Below, one piece after another: positions 22,406 to 33,080 of a stretch of 64,000 nucleotides of DNA. The stretch spans positions 62,327,001-62,391,000 of the forward strand of contig NC_088918.1 of NCBI RefSeq assembly GCF_963576675.1, written 5' to 3'. Every line of letters begins with the position of its first letter. The stretch's first letter is position 1. The notes beneath the pieces were generated by a model that did not search any database, was not told the DNA's origin, and saw only the letters and a list, made by a program, of their open reading frames with translations. The stretch is from Euphorbia lathyris. Lineage: Eukaryota > Streptophyta > Magnoliopsida > Malpighiales > Euphorbiaceae. Both the position numbers and the translations under genes were made by a program.

Positions 22406-23875
22406 TCACCCGCCCTTCACAAGACAGCGGGTCCTGAATAGTCGGTGCCTCTGATCGCCCTCTATCCGGCTGGAGACTAACAAACGTCGTACCACATGAA
22501 TGGCGTACCTCTCTTCACCCGCCACCTCATCATCTTCTCCCAAGGGTTCACAAAATACTTCATCCTCTTCGTCATAGTCATCTTCATACCTCTCCACCAT
22601 GTTGGCGCTCTTCCTTCTAGGACACTCGTTGGATCTATGTCCTGGCTCATTGCACCAAAAACATTTGAAAGGTGCTGGCCTTGCATACGGATTGTTGCTC
22701 TTGGGTGGTATAGGTGCTTCTTTGTATGGTCTAGTATCTCCAACGGATCCCCTTCCCACACTGTTAACCTTGGCCCCACTGGCACTCGCCACCTGCTTGC
22801 CTTTGTCGTAAGACTTCACGTTATCTCTTCCTCCAGGCGTATACTCAGTAGTGGCGGATCTCCTGGATCTCCCGGTCAGTTGGGACTCAGCCTTGAGGGC
22901 TAAATTCCTAGCATCTTGTACTCTAGCCACCATCTGTGTGCCAATATGATCCTGGATATTGTATCTCAACCCTTCTAGATACCTAGAGGTCTTTTGGCTT
23001 TCAGTTTCAGACAGGTTGGCTCTCGCCGAACGCCTTAAGAACTCAGAAGTATACTCATGGACACTTCGGGTCCCTTGAGAGCATCCTCTGTAGGAGCTGT
23101 AGATATACTGTTCGTAGTCCGGCGGAAAGAACCTCTCCCTCAGCATTGCCTTCATCCGTAGCCAAGATCTAATCGGATCTCTGCCCCCTCTTCTCCTCTC
23201 TTCCCTCATCTGATCCCACCAAACTGATGCGCCACCCTTCAGGCGATACGCCACCAGTCTAACTTTCCTCTCATCAGGAATACCAGCATACTCAAAGAAA
23301 CGTTCAACTTCCGATAACCAATCTAAGAACCCCTCTATATCCAATTCGCCTCCAAAAGACGGTAAGTCTATTTTTAGCTTAAAGGCGTCATCTCTATCAA
23401 AGTTCCCTACATCTGGTTCTGTCCTAGCAATACCCACATGTCTGTCGTCAATCGGACCACCATTCCTCACAGTTCTAAAGGCACCATTATCCCCAATATC
23501 CTCAAAATCATCACTATCACTATCAGCGTTATGTACAAGGACAAAGTTGGGTCTTCTTACCTCAGGATCCCTAGGACCCATTCGTGGAAGTTGGACATTT
23601 GCCAATGGTAGTCGAGGTGGCGTGGGTTGCCTTTGGGGTCATGGTTCAAGGACTCCTTCCCTCCTCTGGTCGGACTCCCCGGCGGCTGGTCTGACCACTG
23701 CACGGATCTCCAATCTGAGGTTTTCCAGGGAAGCGGTTAGCTCCTGGAACCGTTGGTCGTTTTGTTTCTACCGCTCAAGGCTGGCCTGGATATGTTCCGC
23801 GAGGTGCTCTCTCAGCTCCTCATATCTCCAGTCACTGGTTTCCATGGAATCTTGCGGTTGTCGGGGTTGAACCAT
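22406..23875 (-). pseudogene. CRM-like gag
   Basis: Capsid gene of the element. The likely start is the ATG at 23875, 49 bases inside the 5' LTR boundary. In-frame stops lie at 23768-23770 (TAG), 23639-23641 (TGA) and 22406-22408 (TGA). The gag core contains LPSFGGELDIEGFLDWLSEV, VRLVAYRLKGGASVWWDQM and MLRERFFPPDYEQ, and the zinc knuckle is CFWCNEPGHRSNEC (CX2CX4HX4C). From 23605 leftwards the frame is open to the TGA at 22406. All three stops are one C-to-T step from a sense codon, which fits methylation-driven decay. Confidence 0.85.
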
Positions 23876-23907
23876 TGCCAAAAGAAGTTTCGGGTCAGGA
23901 AACGATT

Positions 23908-23921
23908 GGCTCTGATACCAA
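23908..23921 (-). promoter_or_regulatory. Primer-binding site, tRNA-Met type
   Basis: On the minus strand TGGTATCAGAGCCA lies two bases after the 5' LTR end. It is complementary to the 3' end of plant initiator tRNA-Met, the usual minus-strand primer. Confidence 0.8.
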
Positions 23922-23923
23922 CT

Positions 23924-24434
23924 GATACAGATTGAAAGCGATAACGGGAGGTTTTAATCGTAAACCAACAAAGATCTTCTTCTCTAGCTAGACTAGAAGG
24001 AGTGAATCCCGATAAACAAAGGTATAAACCTTAATCTCAATGAGGAATGATATTTGATTGATAAAAGTTTTTCTTATCCTTACAAAATGAGGGTTTAAAT
24101 ACAACCTCTAATTGATCAGTAAAGGACAGGGACTACCCCTATTAGGGTTACAATATGTTTAACAATAAAAGGGTAAGATAGGTGATGCGCCTAGACAACA
24201 GGTACAAAGGTGCAGGTATGGAGCGTCAGAGGTTGTTGGTGAATTCCTTCGGCAGGAAGTAAACTTGAGATCCGCCCAGTGTAGTTGTTGGTACGCCTCA
24301 TGGCGTACGCCTAGATCCGCCCCGCTCGCGTGTCCAGGGGATCCGCCCTCTTAGATACAACCTCTGTGGGAACACCGAGAGGAGATCCGCCAAGGCGCGT
24401 GTTATTATTGATCCCAGTTAGGATGTCCGCATCA
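23924..24434 (-). repeat. CRM-like 5' LTR
   Basis: This 511-bp copy matches 17101-17612 apart from about ten substitutions and one indel. It starts (minus strand) TGATGCGGACATCC and ends CTGTATCA, followed by the primer-binding site. Confidence 0.88.
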
Positions 24435-24439
24435 GTAGC

Positions 24440-25066
24440 AAGAGTATATCTCTCTCTCAATTAAAGATTCAAGATCCGAGTTTCATTTAAACAATCTTAA
24501 AAATAACCAAATTTGTATAAAAAAAAAAAGAAATAGAAAATATCCATTGACATCAAATTTTTCTATAAACTCTTGACATGATTATTAATTGTTAATTCCT
24601 ATGTTCTACAATAATAATCCTATTCTAAATTATAAAATATTAAAAAAACTATTGAAATTATCTATGAGTTGGAAATACAAACTACAACTTGAAATTATAA
24701 ATATTTAGTATTCTCATTGATGTTTACATTTTTCTCATAAAACTCTTCGAATTATCTATATATATTGAAAACCTAAATTCTAAATATTAAATTTGTTCCA
24801 TTAATGTCTATTGCTAGACATTATATATAAACCATGCATGTCTATGATAAAAATTTAAAATTTTATGTGTTGAGAAATTTTATTATACCAAACTCTATTT
24901 AGTAATAACCTCCCAATTGTTATACAAATCGCCCGGTCCCAAGTGTATTCCTATATAGAGGTTTTACTGTAGATTTAATTGTTTGATGTAAAAATAGGAT
25001 ATTTCCTTTCAAAAATGATATTTTTAAGAATATATTCTTAGATAAAGTCTAGGTAATAAAAAATGG
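24440..25066. other. Unassigned AT-rich DNA
   Basis: No coding frame or paired ends recognised. Words such as AGAGGTTTTACTGTA (near 24957) are reminiscent of transposon ends, but no partner end is found. Confidence 0.35.
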
Positions 25067-25174
25067 GTGTTGTTATACCAAGCCACAAATTCCCACCCCT
25101 AGCCCCGTGAAATGATGAAACTGCCCTTATTGGTTTTGGCCTTTGTAATTTTTTTTTCTCTCTACGAAACGCGG

Positions 25175-25270
25175 ACGTGTGGCTATCACATGCCTCACCA
25201 CGTGGTGAGGCGTGATAGCCACATGCCTCAGCACGTGGTGAGGCGTGATGTTCACATGCCCACGTGTGAT
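25175..25270. repeat. Left CACGTG palindrome cluster
   Basis: Two near-perfect palindromes built on GCCTCACCACGTGGTGAGGC and CAGCACGTGGTGAGGC, followed by CCCACGTGTGA. CACGTG is the plant G-box core and ACGTGT an ABRE-like core; function here is not shown. Confidence 0.75.
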
Positions 25271-25550
25271 TTTTTTTTTCAATTTTACATTTTAATTATT
25301 ATTATACTAAACAATAATAAATATTAAAATTATTCTAAAAAATTCTAAATATTATAATTATTAACATTATAATTTGAATTATACTTATTAACATTATAAT
25401 TAAATAATGTGAGGCGTGATGTTCACATTCCCACGTGCGAATATTTTTTTCAATTTTACATTTTAATTATTATTATTCTAAACAATTATAAATATTATAA
25501 TTATTAACATTATAATTTGAATTATAATTATTAACATTATAATTAAATAA

Positions 25551-25654
25551 TATACATGAAGTATCAAATATGTATTAAAATGTGTTAAAAATAATAAGTT
25601 CTAAAGAATTCTAAATATTAAAAAATTACAACAAGTCAATTCGTTCGGTTCCAT
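25551..25654. repeat. Left arm of internal inverted repeat
   Basis: Complementary to 25955-26058 with few mismatches; shared words include GTCAATTCGT and AATATGTATTAAAATGTGTT. Similarity extends outwards to about 25440. Together the arms can form a hairpin stem of more than 100 bp with a loop of about 300 bp. Confidence 0.75.
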
Positions 25655-25954
25655 TTCTCCAAGTGTGTGATAGATTTAAGAAAGATTGTTCACCTGCCCA
25701 CGTGTGATTTTTTTTTTCCAATTTTATATTTTAATTATTATTATTCTAAACAATTATAAATATTATAATTATTCTAAAAAATTCTAAATATTATAATTAT
25801 TCTAAAAAATTCTAAATATTAAAAAATTACAACAAGCCAATTCGTCCGGTTTCATTCCTCAATGAATCGGTGTGTGATAGATTTAAGAAAGGCTGTTCAC
25901 ATGCTCACGTGTGAATTTATTTTTCCAATTTTACATTTTAATTATTATTATTCC

Positions 25955-26058
25955 ATGGAACCGGACGAATTGACTTGTTGTAATTTTTTAATATTTAGAA
26001 TTGTTTAGAACTTATTGTTTTTAACACATTTTAATACATATTTGATACTTCGTGTATA
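25955..26058. repeat. Right arm of internal inverted repeat
   Basis: Reverse complement of 25551-25654; see that entry. Similarity continues to about 26175, where the word CACACGTGGGCATGTGAAC begins the right palindrome cluster. Confidence 0.75.
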
Positions 26059-26185
26059 TTATTTAATTATAATGTTAATAATTATAATATTTAGAATTTT
26101 TTAGAATAATTATAATAATTATAATTGTTTAGAATAATAATAATTAAAATATAAAATTGAAAAAAAAAAATTCACACGTGGGCAT

Positions 26186-26370
26186 GTGAACAATATGCCT
26201 CCACCACAGGTGAGGCGTATGAATATCACGCCCTACCACTGGTGGAGGCATATGAACATCACGCCCCACCTATGGTGGAGGCATATTGTTCATATGCCTT
26301 CACCAGTGGTGGGGCGTGATGTTCATACGCCCCATCTGTGGTGGAGGCATATTGTTCACATGCCCCAACA
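26186..26370. repeat. Right GC palindrome cluster
   Basis: Alternating direct and inverted units of ATGCCTCCACC and GGTGGGGCGT. A long pair is CATATGAACATCACGCC (from 26249) against its complement near 26311-26330. The frame running through it (26186-26422) encodes a short reiterated peptide and is judged a by-product of the repeat. Confidence 0.72.
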
Positions 26371-26845
26371 CCAAAAAATTGATATTTTAAAAATCATTCG
26401 ATTTTACTATAAACAACCGTAAATAAAAACATATTTTCGAACAAAATTACGTATCATTAGTCATATCTCATATTTTTTCTTTACCAAATTAGTCCGGATT
26501 AGATTTTACGGAGTTTTGAGTTTTTGAGAGGATTTGGGAATTTGTTGCAAGGGTAATTTTGTCTTTTCATATGGTTAGAGGTGGGAAATGGTGGCTTGGT
26601 TTAGTAATTCACAAAAAAAAATTCATCCTAATAAAACTTTAACCAATGTTAGAAAAAGTATGAAACCGGTGAATAAAACACCAGCCTTATATGTATGATA
26701 TCCGGTGATCGAAACACATGGTTTCATTAAGTCAGATGCTGCAAGATCTGATATTAATGAATATTATATTAGTGTCAGCGGCTAGGCTATTTTTTGCCTA
26801 CAACCTAAATTAAAAAAAAATTAAGAAGAAAATCTTCTTTATACT

Positions 26846-28465
26846 TGATGAGTATTCGGTAGAGCGGTAAAATAAAATGATAAGTGTGTGCTAGGGTTAT
26901 GGATGTGATCTTTCTAAGTGCTCGAACTCTACTAGACGCTACTACGTAGGGGCAAGTGTACCCCGTCGTATCAAGTAATAATCCGGTTAAGACCGGGTAT
27001 CGAATCCACGTGATTTATAACCACAAGTATTAAACTACTCGGTTTTACACGTTATCTAAGCGGTGAATACTTTAGACTTGAGTTTGGTGACAACTATAAA
27101 CTACTCCTAAACTACGGGTGAGACAATTTTCATGTATTTCAAGCCCTCTTAGAGTGATACGGGTGATGATAAGCTATAACCTATGATAAACAACACGAAA
27201 TGTATACGATTAATAATTTACTCTTGCAAAGATGACTATTTATAGACCGAACAACTCCGTGAGGTTCTAGAGTCGTGATTTTCCCTTAAGGCGACTCTAA
27301 TTCTTCGGATCAGAAACTAGGGCCCGTAAGTTCCATGGCTCGTCAATTCCTACGATTTCCGGTTTGTCAACTCCGGTGAGGCAACACCTATATGATTCCT
27401 AATAGATTTCGGAGCTCGTAAATGACCTACACAATAATCAATTATAGGTATCAAAGAAAGCAATAAACATTAACACGTATAGTGAAAACAGAATCGTAAA
27501 TCATGTATTATAAATATGGAATACGAAAATACAGGATACAACCAAGCCTAGTACATAGAAAGAGTACAAGCTAATTAACAAGTAGAAAGGGAAGAAGAAT
27601 CGGCCCTTAAGACTAGCTAACCAGACTCAAAGTCGTCTCTTAGGACTTGGAGGTGGAACTCTCGAGCTTGGTGAATGCGGATGGAGCGGAACTTCGGCGG
27701 AGTAATGGGAGGATTATACAAGCTCTCAAGGTGTGAGGAACTCTAATACATAGAAAATTGAATGAGGGAATGAGTGCTAATCACTCTTATTTATACATCA
27801 AGCTCAGGGGTAGAATCGTAAATACACAAGTTACATTATTTCTGCAGTTTTCCCATGGCACGCCCCGCGTGGACAGGCAGACGCCCCGCGTGTATGCCCA
27901 TTCCGTTGATAATTTCTGGCGTGTGGATCAGATTCAGTCTTGTTATTTGAACCACGCCCCACGTGGACAGGCAGACGCCACGCGTGTTTGCCCATTCCGT
28001 TGATAATTGCCTGCATGTGGATCAGATTCAGACCTGTTGGCATAACCACGCCCCGCGTAGGTTGGAGTACGCCCCGCGTACCTGAGCTCCTGAGATTTAG
28101 ATTGAAGAATTGCTCTTGTACGCCCCGCGTATAAGTAGAGACACCCCGCGTGGTGTCTGTTGACTTCGTGGGACCATGCAGTCTGACTGCTGTGATTGAG
28201 AGGGCATTTTTTTACGCCCTGCATGTGTCGGTGAGTTTTACTCCTTAAGTCGTACCTGCGAAATGCAATTCTCGAGAGCCGAGTTAGCTTGACGTTTATT
28301 TTTCTGAAATTAATAAAAAACAAAGGAAATTAACCAAAAGCATAAAATTTATTTTTATTTTGTTATTTTATTAAAAACACATTATTTTTGTAATTAAACT
28401 TACTTATTTAGTCCAAAATTAAACCGTAAATCACGCTAACAGATAGGGACAAAATGCCCCTATCA
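26846..28465 (-). repeat. Athila-like element 2: 3' LTR (1620 bp)
   Basis: The plus-strand edges are TGATGAGTATTC (26846) and GCCCCTATCA (28465). The PPT lies just outside on the minus strand (CCGAGGAGGT, 28466-28475). The lower-edge word AAGTGTACCCCGTCGTATC matches the LTR of the intact element at 33620 almost exactly, so both belong to related families. A TATA box in minus orientation (TATAAATA) lies at 27788-27795. Nine variants of ACGCCCCGCGT occupy 27857-28220, upstream of that TATA box in the direction of transcription. Confidence 0.78.
27857..28220. repeat. GC-rich stem array in LTR of Athila-like element 2
   Basis: Nine variants of ACGCCCCGCGT, several with CACGC and GCGTG arms that can pair around a short loop. 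About 100-bp blocks are duplicated (27878-27980 against 27970-28080, both containing CCCATTCCGTTGATAATT). The surrounding DNA is AT-rich, so the array is a sharp compositional island. Confidence 0.75.
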
Positions 28466-28917
28466 ACCTCCTCGGACTTTAAAGTTTTAATTGTCCTCAA
28501 GTAAATAAAATCGAAAGACAAGGGATTGAGACAATTGAAAACAAACCTCCGGTTGGTTTTACCAAGTGCGTGATTTCGAAACGACGGTTTTACAAAAAGT
28601 TTTCGACAAGTACTTACGCAAGCGAATGAGTGACCAAAACTTATTTGAAACCTCCATGATCAAACTTAATAGGCAATATTAACGGGGATTGATTATCTTT
28701 TGAGAACTCGATTGTACCTCACCAAGGGATTTCACTCTTACGCTCAAATTTTGGTGGGTCGGTGTTTTTGCGCTCTTCTTTGTACTTACTCGAAGTCACT
28801 TTGAGTTTGCATTTTCATCCGGGTTTTTTCTCCTATATTATGGTTTAGGCAATATTAAAAATGAACCCGGAGGGGGGTTGTAATGTGGGTGGCTTTTTAG
28901 CGGTTAATTTTTAGAAA

Positions 28918-29218
28918 GGGTCAATTACATGAATATCATAATTAACTGCAAAATTACAACTAATTCATATCACCAAACTTATTTGTTAATATGTCATTAT
29001 TCTTCATATATTATGATTTTACACTATAATTTAAAAATTCTAGACTCCAATTCATATATCATGAACCCTAAAAAATATATTCTAGACTTCTAATTTATAA
29101 ATTTCAATTCTTAAAATATATTAAAAGTACTGATTTTACTAGTTGGACATAATAAAAAATTATAACTTGATATAGTTGTAAATAGTTTCTAAAAGATGAA
29201 TTTCTGTGTAATTTTCCC
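28918..29218. mobile_element. Mutator-type MITE, copy A (301 bp)
   Basis: A perfect 9-bp TSD, TTTTAGAAA (28909-28917 and 29219-29227), flanks GGGTCAATTACATG...TGTGTAATTTTCCC. A related copy lies inverted at 56972-57276, alike along nearly the whole length. A 9-bp TSD and GGG ends suggest the Mutator superfamily. It lies inside the 3' region of an Athila-like element, so it inserted later. Confidence 0.85.
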
Positions 29219-30248
29219 TTTTAGAAACTCGAGTCCAAATACCATTTTGATGATCACATTGCTTCTTCATTTTGGCCTTAGCAAGTTTGTAAAATCTAAC
29301 TTGAAATTGCTCGGGTGGAGCTTGAGAATGCCTTTTTGCTCTTTATTTCTGCTTCATCTGTTTTTTTCTTTTTCTTTTTATTTGAGAGCGGCACAAAAAC
29401 GATTTCGAAGATTTATTGTGCTTACTTGTTAAGGCCGTTTCTGGTAATTCCGATGCGGTTGATTCCATTGGTATTTGAACAAGAGGAAAAAGGGTTAAAT
29501 GTTAAAAAGGTGTTAACAAAGAAGTCGGTTAATAGGCTCGAGAGGGATCCCTAAAGGTTTATGAAAATGAGAAAAATAATTAAGGAATGAATTAGCCTAA
29601 GTGGGTCCGTTTTATCATCTATTGCCCTTCTTACCAAAATAAGTGTACTTAACCCGGTATTAGATGTAAACTCTATGAGTTGAGTGAAGTCAAAGCTCTC
29701 GAAATGTTGTGAAAGAAGTAGAGTTCTCGTACGAACTCTTTTAGGCTCAAAAATACCTCACATGAATTTCGGGTTAAATTGTGTACTTTCAAGGTCTCGT
29801 AAAATTTTCAAAGATCCCGTTTTTATTGCCTTTTTAAATTTCATTATAGAGGTAACTTGTGGTTTAGGACTCAATGTTTTTGTTTAGTACGAACCTTGGC
29901 TTTGCATAAATTCCATAACTTTGAAATCAAGACTTAAATTTCTTAATTAAATCGATCCTTTGTGTTTTGACGTATTTATCTTTGACGATAAATAACGGAA
30001 CTTTTAATTATTATCCGTAGAAGGTAGTGTTCCGGGTAATTTATGAGCCAATAAGTTAGTTCAATTATTGTTTTGTTTATTTTATTTTTATTTTTGTTTT
30101 TGTTAGTGCAAAACAAACTGTAAGTGCGAGGTTGCACGGCCCTCCGCGTGATTAAAATGATGTGTATTCCAAAGAGGTCACAAAAGAAATGAAAACAAAA
30201 ACAAAATGAAAAATAAAGAGGGAATTAGAGAGAAACAAGGACCGTATA

Positions 30249-30420
30249 GGTCTGTTCTTACGCGAGGCGTACCCAAGGGAACGCTCCGCGGAAGAAGGGT
30301 ATTTTGTGTGATTTGTGGGCAGAGACGCGGAGACGCTCTGCGTAAACCAAGTGTCAAGTCGTTATTTATGGTAGAAGGTGGTTCACGCGGGGCGTAAACA
30401 GGGGGACGCTCCGCGTAAAC
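30249..30420. repeat. Second GC-stem cluster in Athila-like element 2
   Basis: Six variants of ACGC(T/G)CCGCGT and its complement (such as ACGCGAGGCGT, ACGCTCCGCG, ACGCGGGGCGT) within 170 bp. They resemble the LTR array of the same element but lie in the internal region. Confidence 0.7.
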
Positions 30421-30802
30421 CTTATTAACGCATGCAAAAACAGGAAAAGCAAACACGTAAATAACGAGTTAGTGAAAAATAAAACCGAAGGGCGGAAAAT
30501 AAACGAACAAAACACAAATAAAGACCGAAGGAAAGAGAAAGATATATTAAGATAAAAGAAACAAAATAAAATACAATAAAAACACGAAAAAGAAAAGAAA
30601 CATGAAACGGAAAACAGAAAAACAGAAGTGTAAAAACACAGAAATTACAAAAAATGAAAACACAAGGACAGAAAATCATAAAAACATAAAAACCGAAAAC
30701 AAAAACATAAAGAAACTATGGCGGAGGCGGAGGAGGATGTCCATGGATGTTGAAGTGGGTGAAGAAGGTGTTGGTGAAGGCGTCGAAGTTTGCCCGGTCC
30801 GC

Positions 30803-31500
30803 TTACCTTTGGGCCTCGAATGTGTCGAAGCGAGTGGCGAGGGCGGCTTGGTCCATGAGGCGATGAGCCTCTAGGGTGTCGAAGCGGGTGGCGAGGTGGG
30901 CTTCGAGGGTGTCAAACCGGGAGTTAAAGTGGGCCCGATCTTGCCTTTGGTTCCCTTCCAAGACGTCCAATCGGGCATAGATCGATTGGAAGTCGGGGTT
31001 GGGGGGTGGGCTAAAGTTGAGGCCAAAGTCCGAGTCCCACTCGTCGTATGCTTGTTGTTGGCCGGCCCCTGAACTTGCACCCGGACCGGAGGGACGGCGT
31101 TTGAGTGTTTGGAAGGCATTTTTATCCAATGGGCGGGGGTCATAGTGGGAAAGGCGATCAAGGGCGGCGTTGCCAAGAGCGGAGGAGGCATAGATGGTAA
31201 TTAAGTGCCCCAACCCGAGTTTGGCACGCTTCCGTGAGGGCATTTGGTGGAGCATGGTGACAACAAGGTAGGAGAGGTTGAAAGTGAGGTCGTTCTCGCA
31301 ACAATAAGCTCGAGCTTGTTGACCTTGTTGGCCTCGGATTTCCCCGAGAAGTAGTAGTTGATGAAGCGATGGAGGAGGTAGAGGACGGGATCGCGGATGC
31401 TACCCATGTGACGGTTGGAGACATCATACGTGTCCGACCCCCAGAATTCACGGGCAGAGGCATCGGTGGGCCAATGGGTGATGCCGGCATCCGTTTGCAT
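30803..31500 (-). pseudogene. Env-like gene fragment of Athila-like element 2
   Basis: Read leftwards from about 31500. The segment with DPVLYLLHRFINYYFSGKSE and NKVNKLELIVA matches the intact env-like gene at 36708-37898 (LDPLLNLVHKFVAHNLLGKNE, NKVSKTELLILW). After a one-base frameshift near 31305-31312, the frame of LGLGHLIT continues through PLDKNAFQTLKRRPSG to coiled-coil-like repeats of RFDTLEAHLATRFDTLEAHR, ending at TAA 30803. The N-terminal half and gag are missing; the break at about 31500 abuts unrelated sequence. Function unknown. Confidence 0.75.
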
Positions 31501-33080
31501 GGTATTAATTCTAAAGATAAAACAGGAAATCTATAGTAGGTTTTCCTATTTTCTGAAAATCGTTTAAAACCGTTTTAGAACTGATATGTGTATATTTAAA
31601 ATTGTTATTATATAAAAAAAAATACGACAACAGCCCGAGTCGCGCCTCACGGCGCGACTGGCCGCTGTCGCGCGGCTGCTGCCTCGCGGCAGCAGCCGCA
31701 TGCGGCGCCTGGCCGCCACTGCCGTAAGGCAGCGGCGGTTCAGCCGCCCTAGGGCTACTGCCAATCGGCAGCAGCCCACTCTCGGGCCCGGCCCGACACC
31801 CACTTGAATTTTAAATTGTTTAAAATCGGTTTTTTATATATTTTAAATATATATGTTTCAGAAATTGATAGTTTTCTGTTTTGATTATCGAATGAAAATT
31901 TGTTTAAAAGTTTGTTTTACCAATTTGTAAATCAAAATGTTAAATGAATTAAAATCAAAATAATTGGGACGTGCATAATTAAAGTTTTGTATAGTTATAT
32001 TAATCTAAAAAAAAATTAATATAAAAGATACGAAACTATTAGAAGTAAAATTGGATGAAAGTTAATTTGATAAGTTAATGTGATTAACATAAATATTACA
32101 TAAGATAGTTATGTAATCAACCAATTAAATTTATTTAATTGAGTCTATGCATGTTTGGAGTTATGGACATATTTGGACCTTCTTTTAGTCTTTTGGTATT
32201 TTTGAAATAGGGCCTGCGAGTCCTGCCTTTCTACTATCTATTGTAATTTCTCCTCTCATCTGATTCCCTTCAATTCAATTGAAGTTTTCTTTAGTAGTAT
32301 AGAAATTAACATGTAATTTCAAGGCGCCATGGAGAAGACGGAGGACCTAAAGAGAAATATGTAATAGTTAGTATTTCCTTAGGTTTGCCCTTCCGTCTCT
32401 GGCTCGACGGAATAATTTAGATGATATGTCCATAACGCCAATGTATGTGAATTGTATGTGTCTGATGTATGCTAAAGCAAATCAAGACTAAGTTAGATTA
32501 TGAGACCTAAAATAAAATCCCTCATTAAAAAGTTAAGTAAATAAGCAAGTTATTAAAGTCGGTTGTCCCTCCCTAATATTATAATTCAGCCGGCAGTACT
32601 GAGGGCCTTTGGGTTGTTGAGTAAACTCAAGCTCGGGGTCTTACGGTAACACCTGAATTATCGAAAATCATTTTTCATGAATATGGGGTAATACTTAAAT
32701 TAGATTATGATAATTGGATGAGTAAACTCATGTTGTCATAAACTAATGGGCAATACGGTTGGGATTAATATGAATAGCATATTAGTTACTAATGTGGTTA
32801 GTAACCCAATAACCTAGGAATCACATTAAAGATGTGATTGATTACATGAATCTACCTAATGAATGAGACTAGCTTGTTGAGTAAACTCAAGGCGAAATCT
32901 CAGAAGTTAGGATCCTAGCTCACTAAAGGATTTGTGAAATTCTTCGAATTAATATGGAGGACTATTAATTTGGCAAAATAGTGGGAGCAATCTAAAATAA
33001 ACTAAAAGGCCTATAATTTTAGATTGATATACTTTAAGCAAATGAATGACATACGTTTACTCTTTCTCACTCTCAGGTTT
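31501..33080 (+). other. Possible copia leader or LTR, with GC hairpin island
   Basis: No gene. From about 32950 to 33080 the sequence reads like the untranslated leader of a copia element (AAATAGTGGGAGCA, then AAACTAAAAGGCCT). The copia RT frame starts abruptly at about 33081, so an internal deletion probably fused leader and RT. I could not match the left part to the LTR at 42791. The assignment is weak. Confidence 0.35.
31628..31800. repeat. GC hairpin island
   Basis: In AT-rich surroundings several palindromes follow one another: GCTGCTGCCTCGCGGCAGCAGC-type (about 31673-31696), GCCACTGCCG/GGCAGCGGC (31714-31737) and CTACTGCC/GGCAGCAG (31753-31777). A TATA-like word in minus orientation lies near 31606-31614, giving the same order as in the two Athila-like LTRs. 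Confidence 0.65.

Larger units (their letters stand above)
17101..24434 (-). mobile_element. CRM-like Ty3/gypsy retrotransposon, complete but inactive
   Basis: A minus-strand element flanked by GTAGC (17096-17100 and 24435-24439), with LTRs at 17101-17612 and 23924-24434, a tRNA-Met-type primer site and a PPT. Without the inserted solo LTR it is about 5.7 kb. The LTRs differ at about ten positions over 511 bp by eye. Gag style, integrase wording ([20 protein letters not shown], then [12 protein letters not shown]) and a pol frame that runs on into the 3' LTR all point to the chromovirus CRM clade, known for centromere-associated copies. The clade call is from recalled family features. Stops, a damaged protease site and the insertion make it inactive. 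Confidence 0.82.
25067..26612. mobile_element. Foldback element rich in CACGTG palindromes
   Basis: The ends are inverted over about 60 bp: at the left ACCAAGCCACAAATTCCCAC (from 25078), and the complement at the right ending GTGGCTTGGTTTAGTAATTC near 26610. Inside, a second, longer inverted repeat of AT-rich arms (about 25440-25654 against 25955-26175) and clusters of short GC palindromes occur. The flanking duplication is unclear because both flanks are A-rich. Mutator-type is a guess. No transposase gene. Confidence 0.65.
28466..30802 (-). other. Noncoding 3' internal region of Athila-like element 2
   Basis: It corresponds to 35149-36707 in the intact element: both have a shared run around TTTTCATCCGGGT/GTTCATCCGAGT, and then GGGGTTGTAATGTGG. 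No coding frame is recognisable. It contains a MITE (28918-29218) and a second GC-stem cluster (30249-30420). The A-rich stretch 30560-30720 is low-complexity. Confidence 0.6.

Noticed and set aside
25112..26422. Short frames with repeated HMP/VVRRD and WWRH peptides
   Set aside because: By-products of palindromic DNA repeats in the foldback element.
30425..30874. Phe-rich and Lys-rich frames
   Set aside because: Low-complexity A-rich tract read on either strand.
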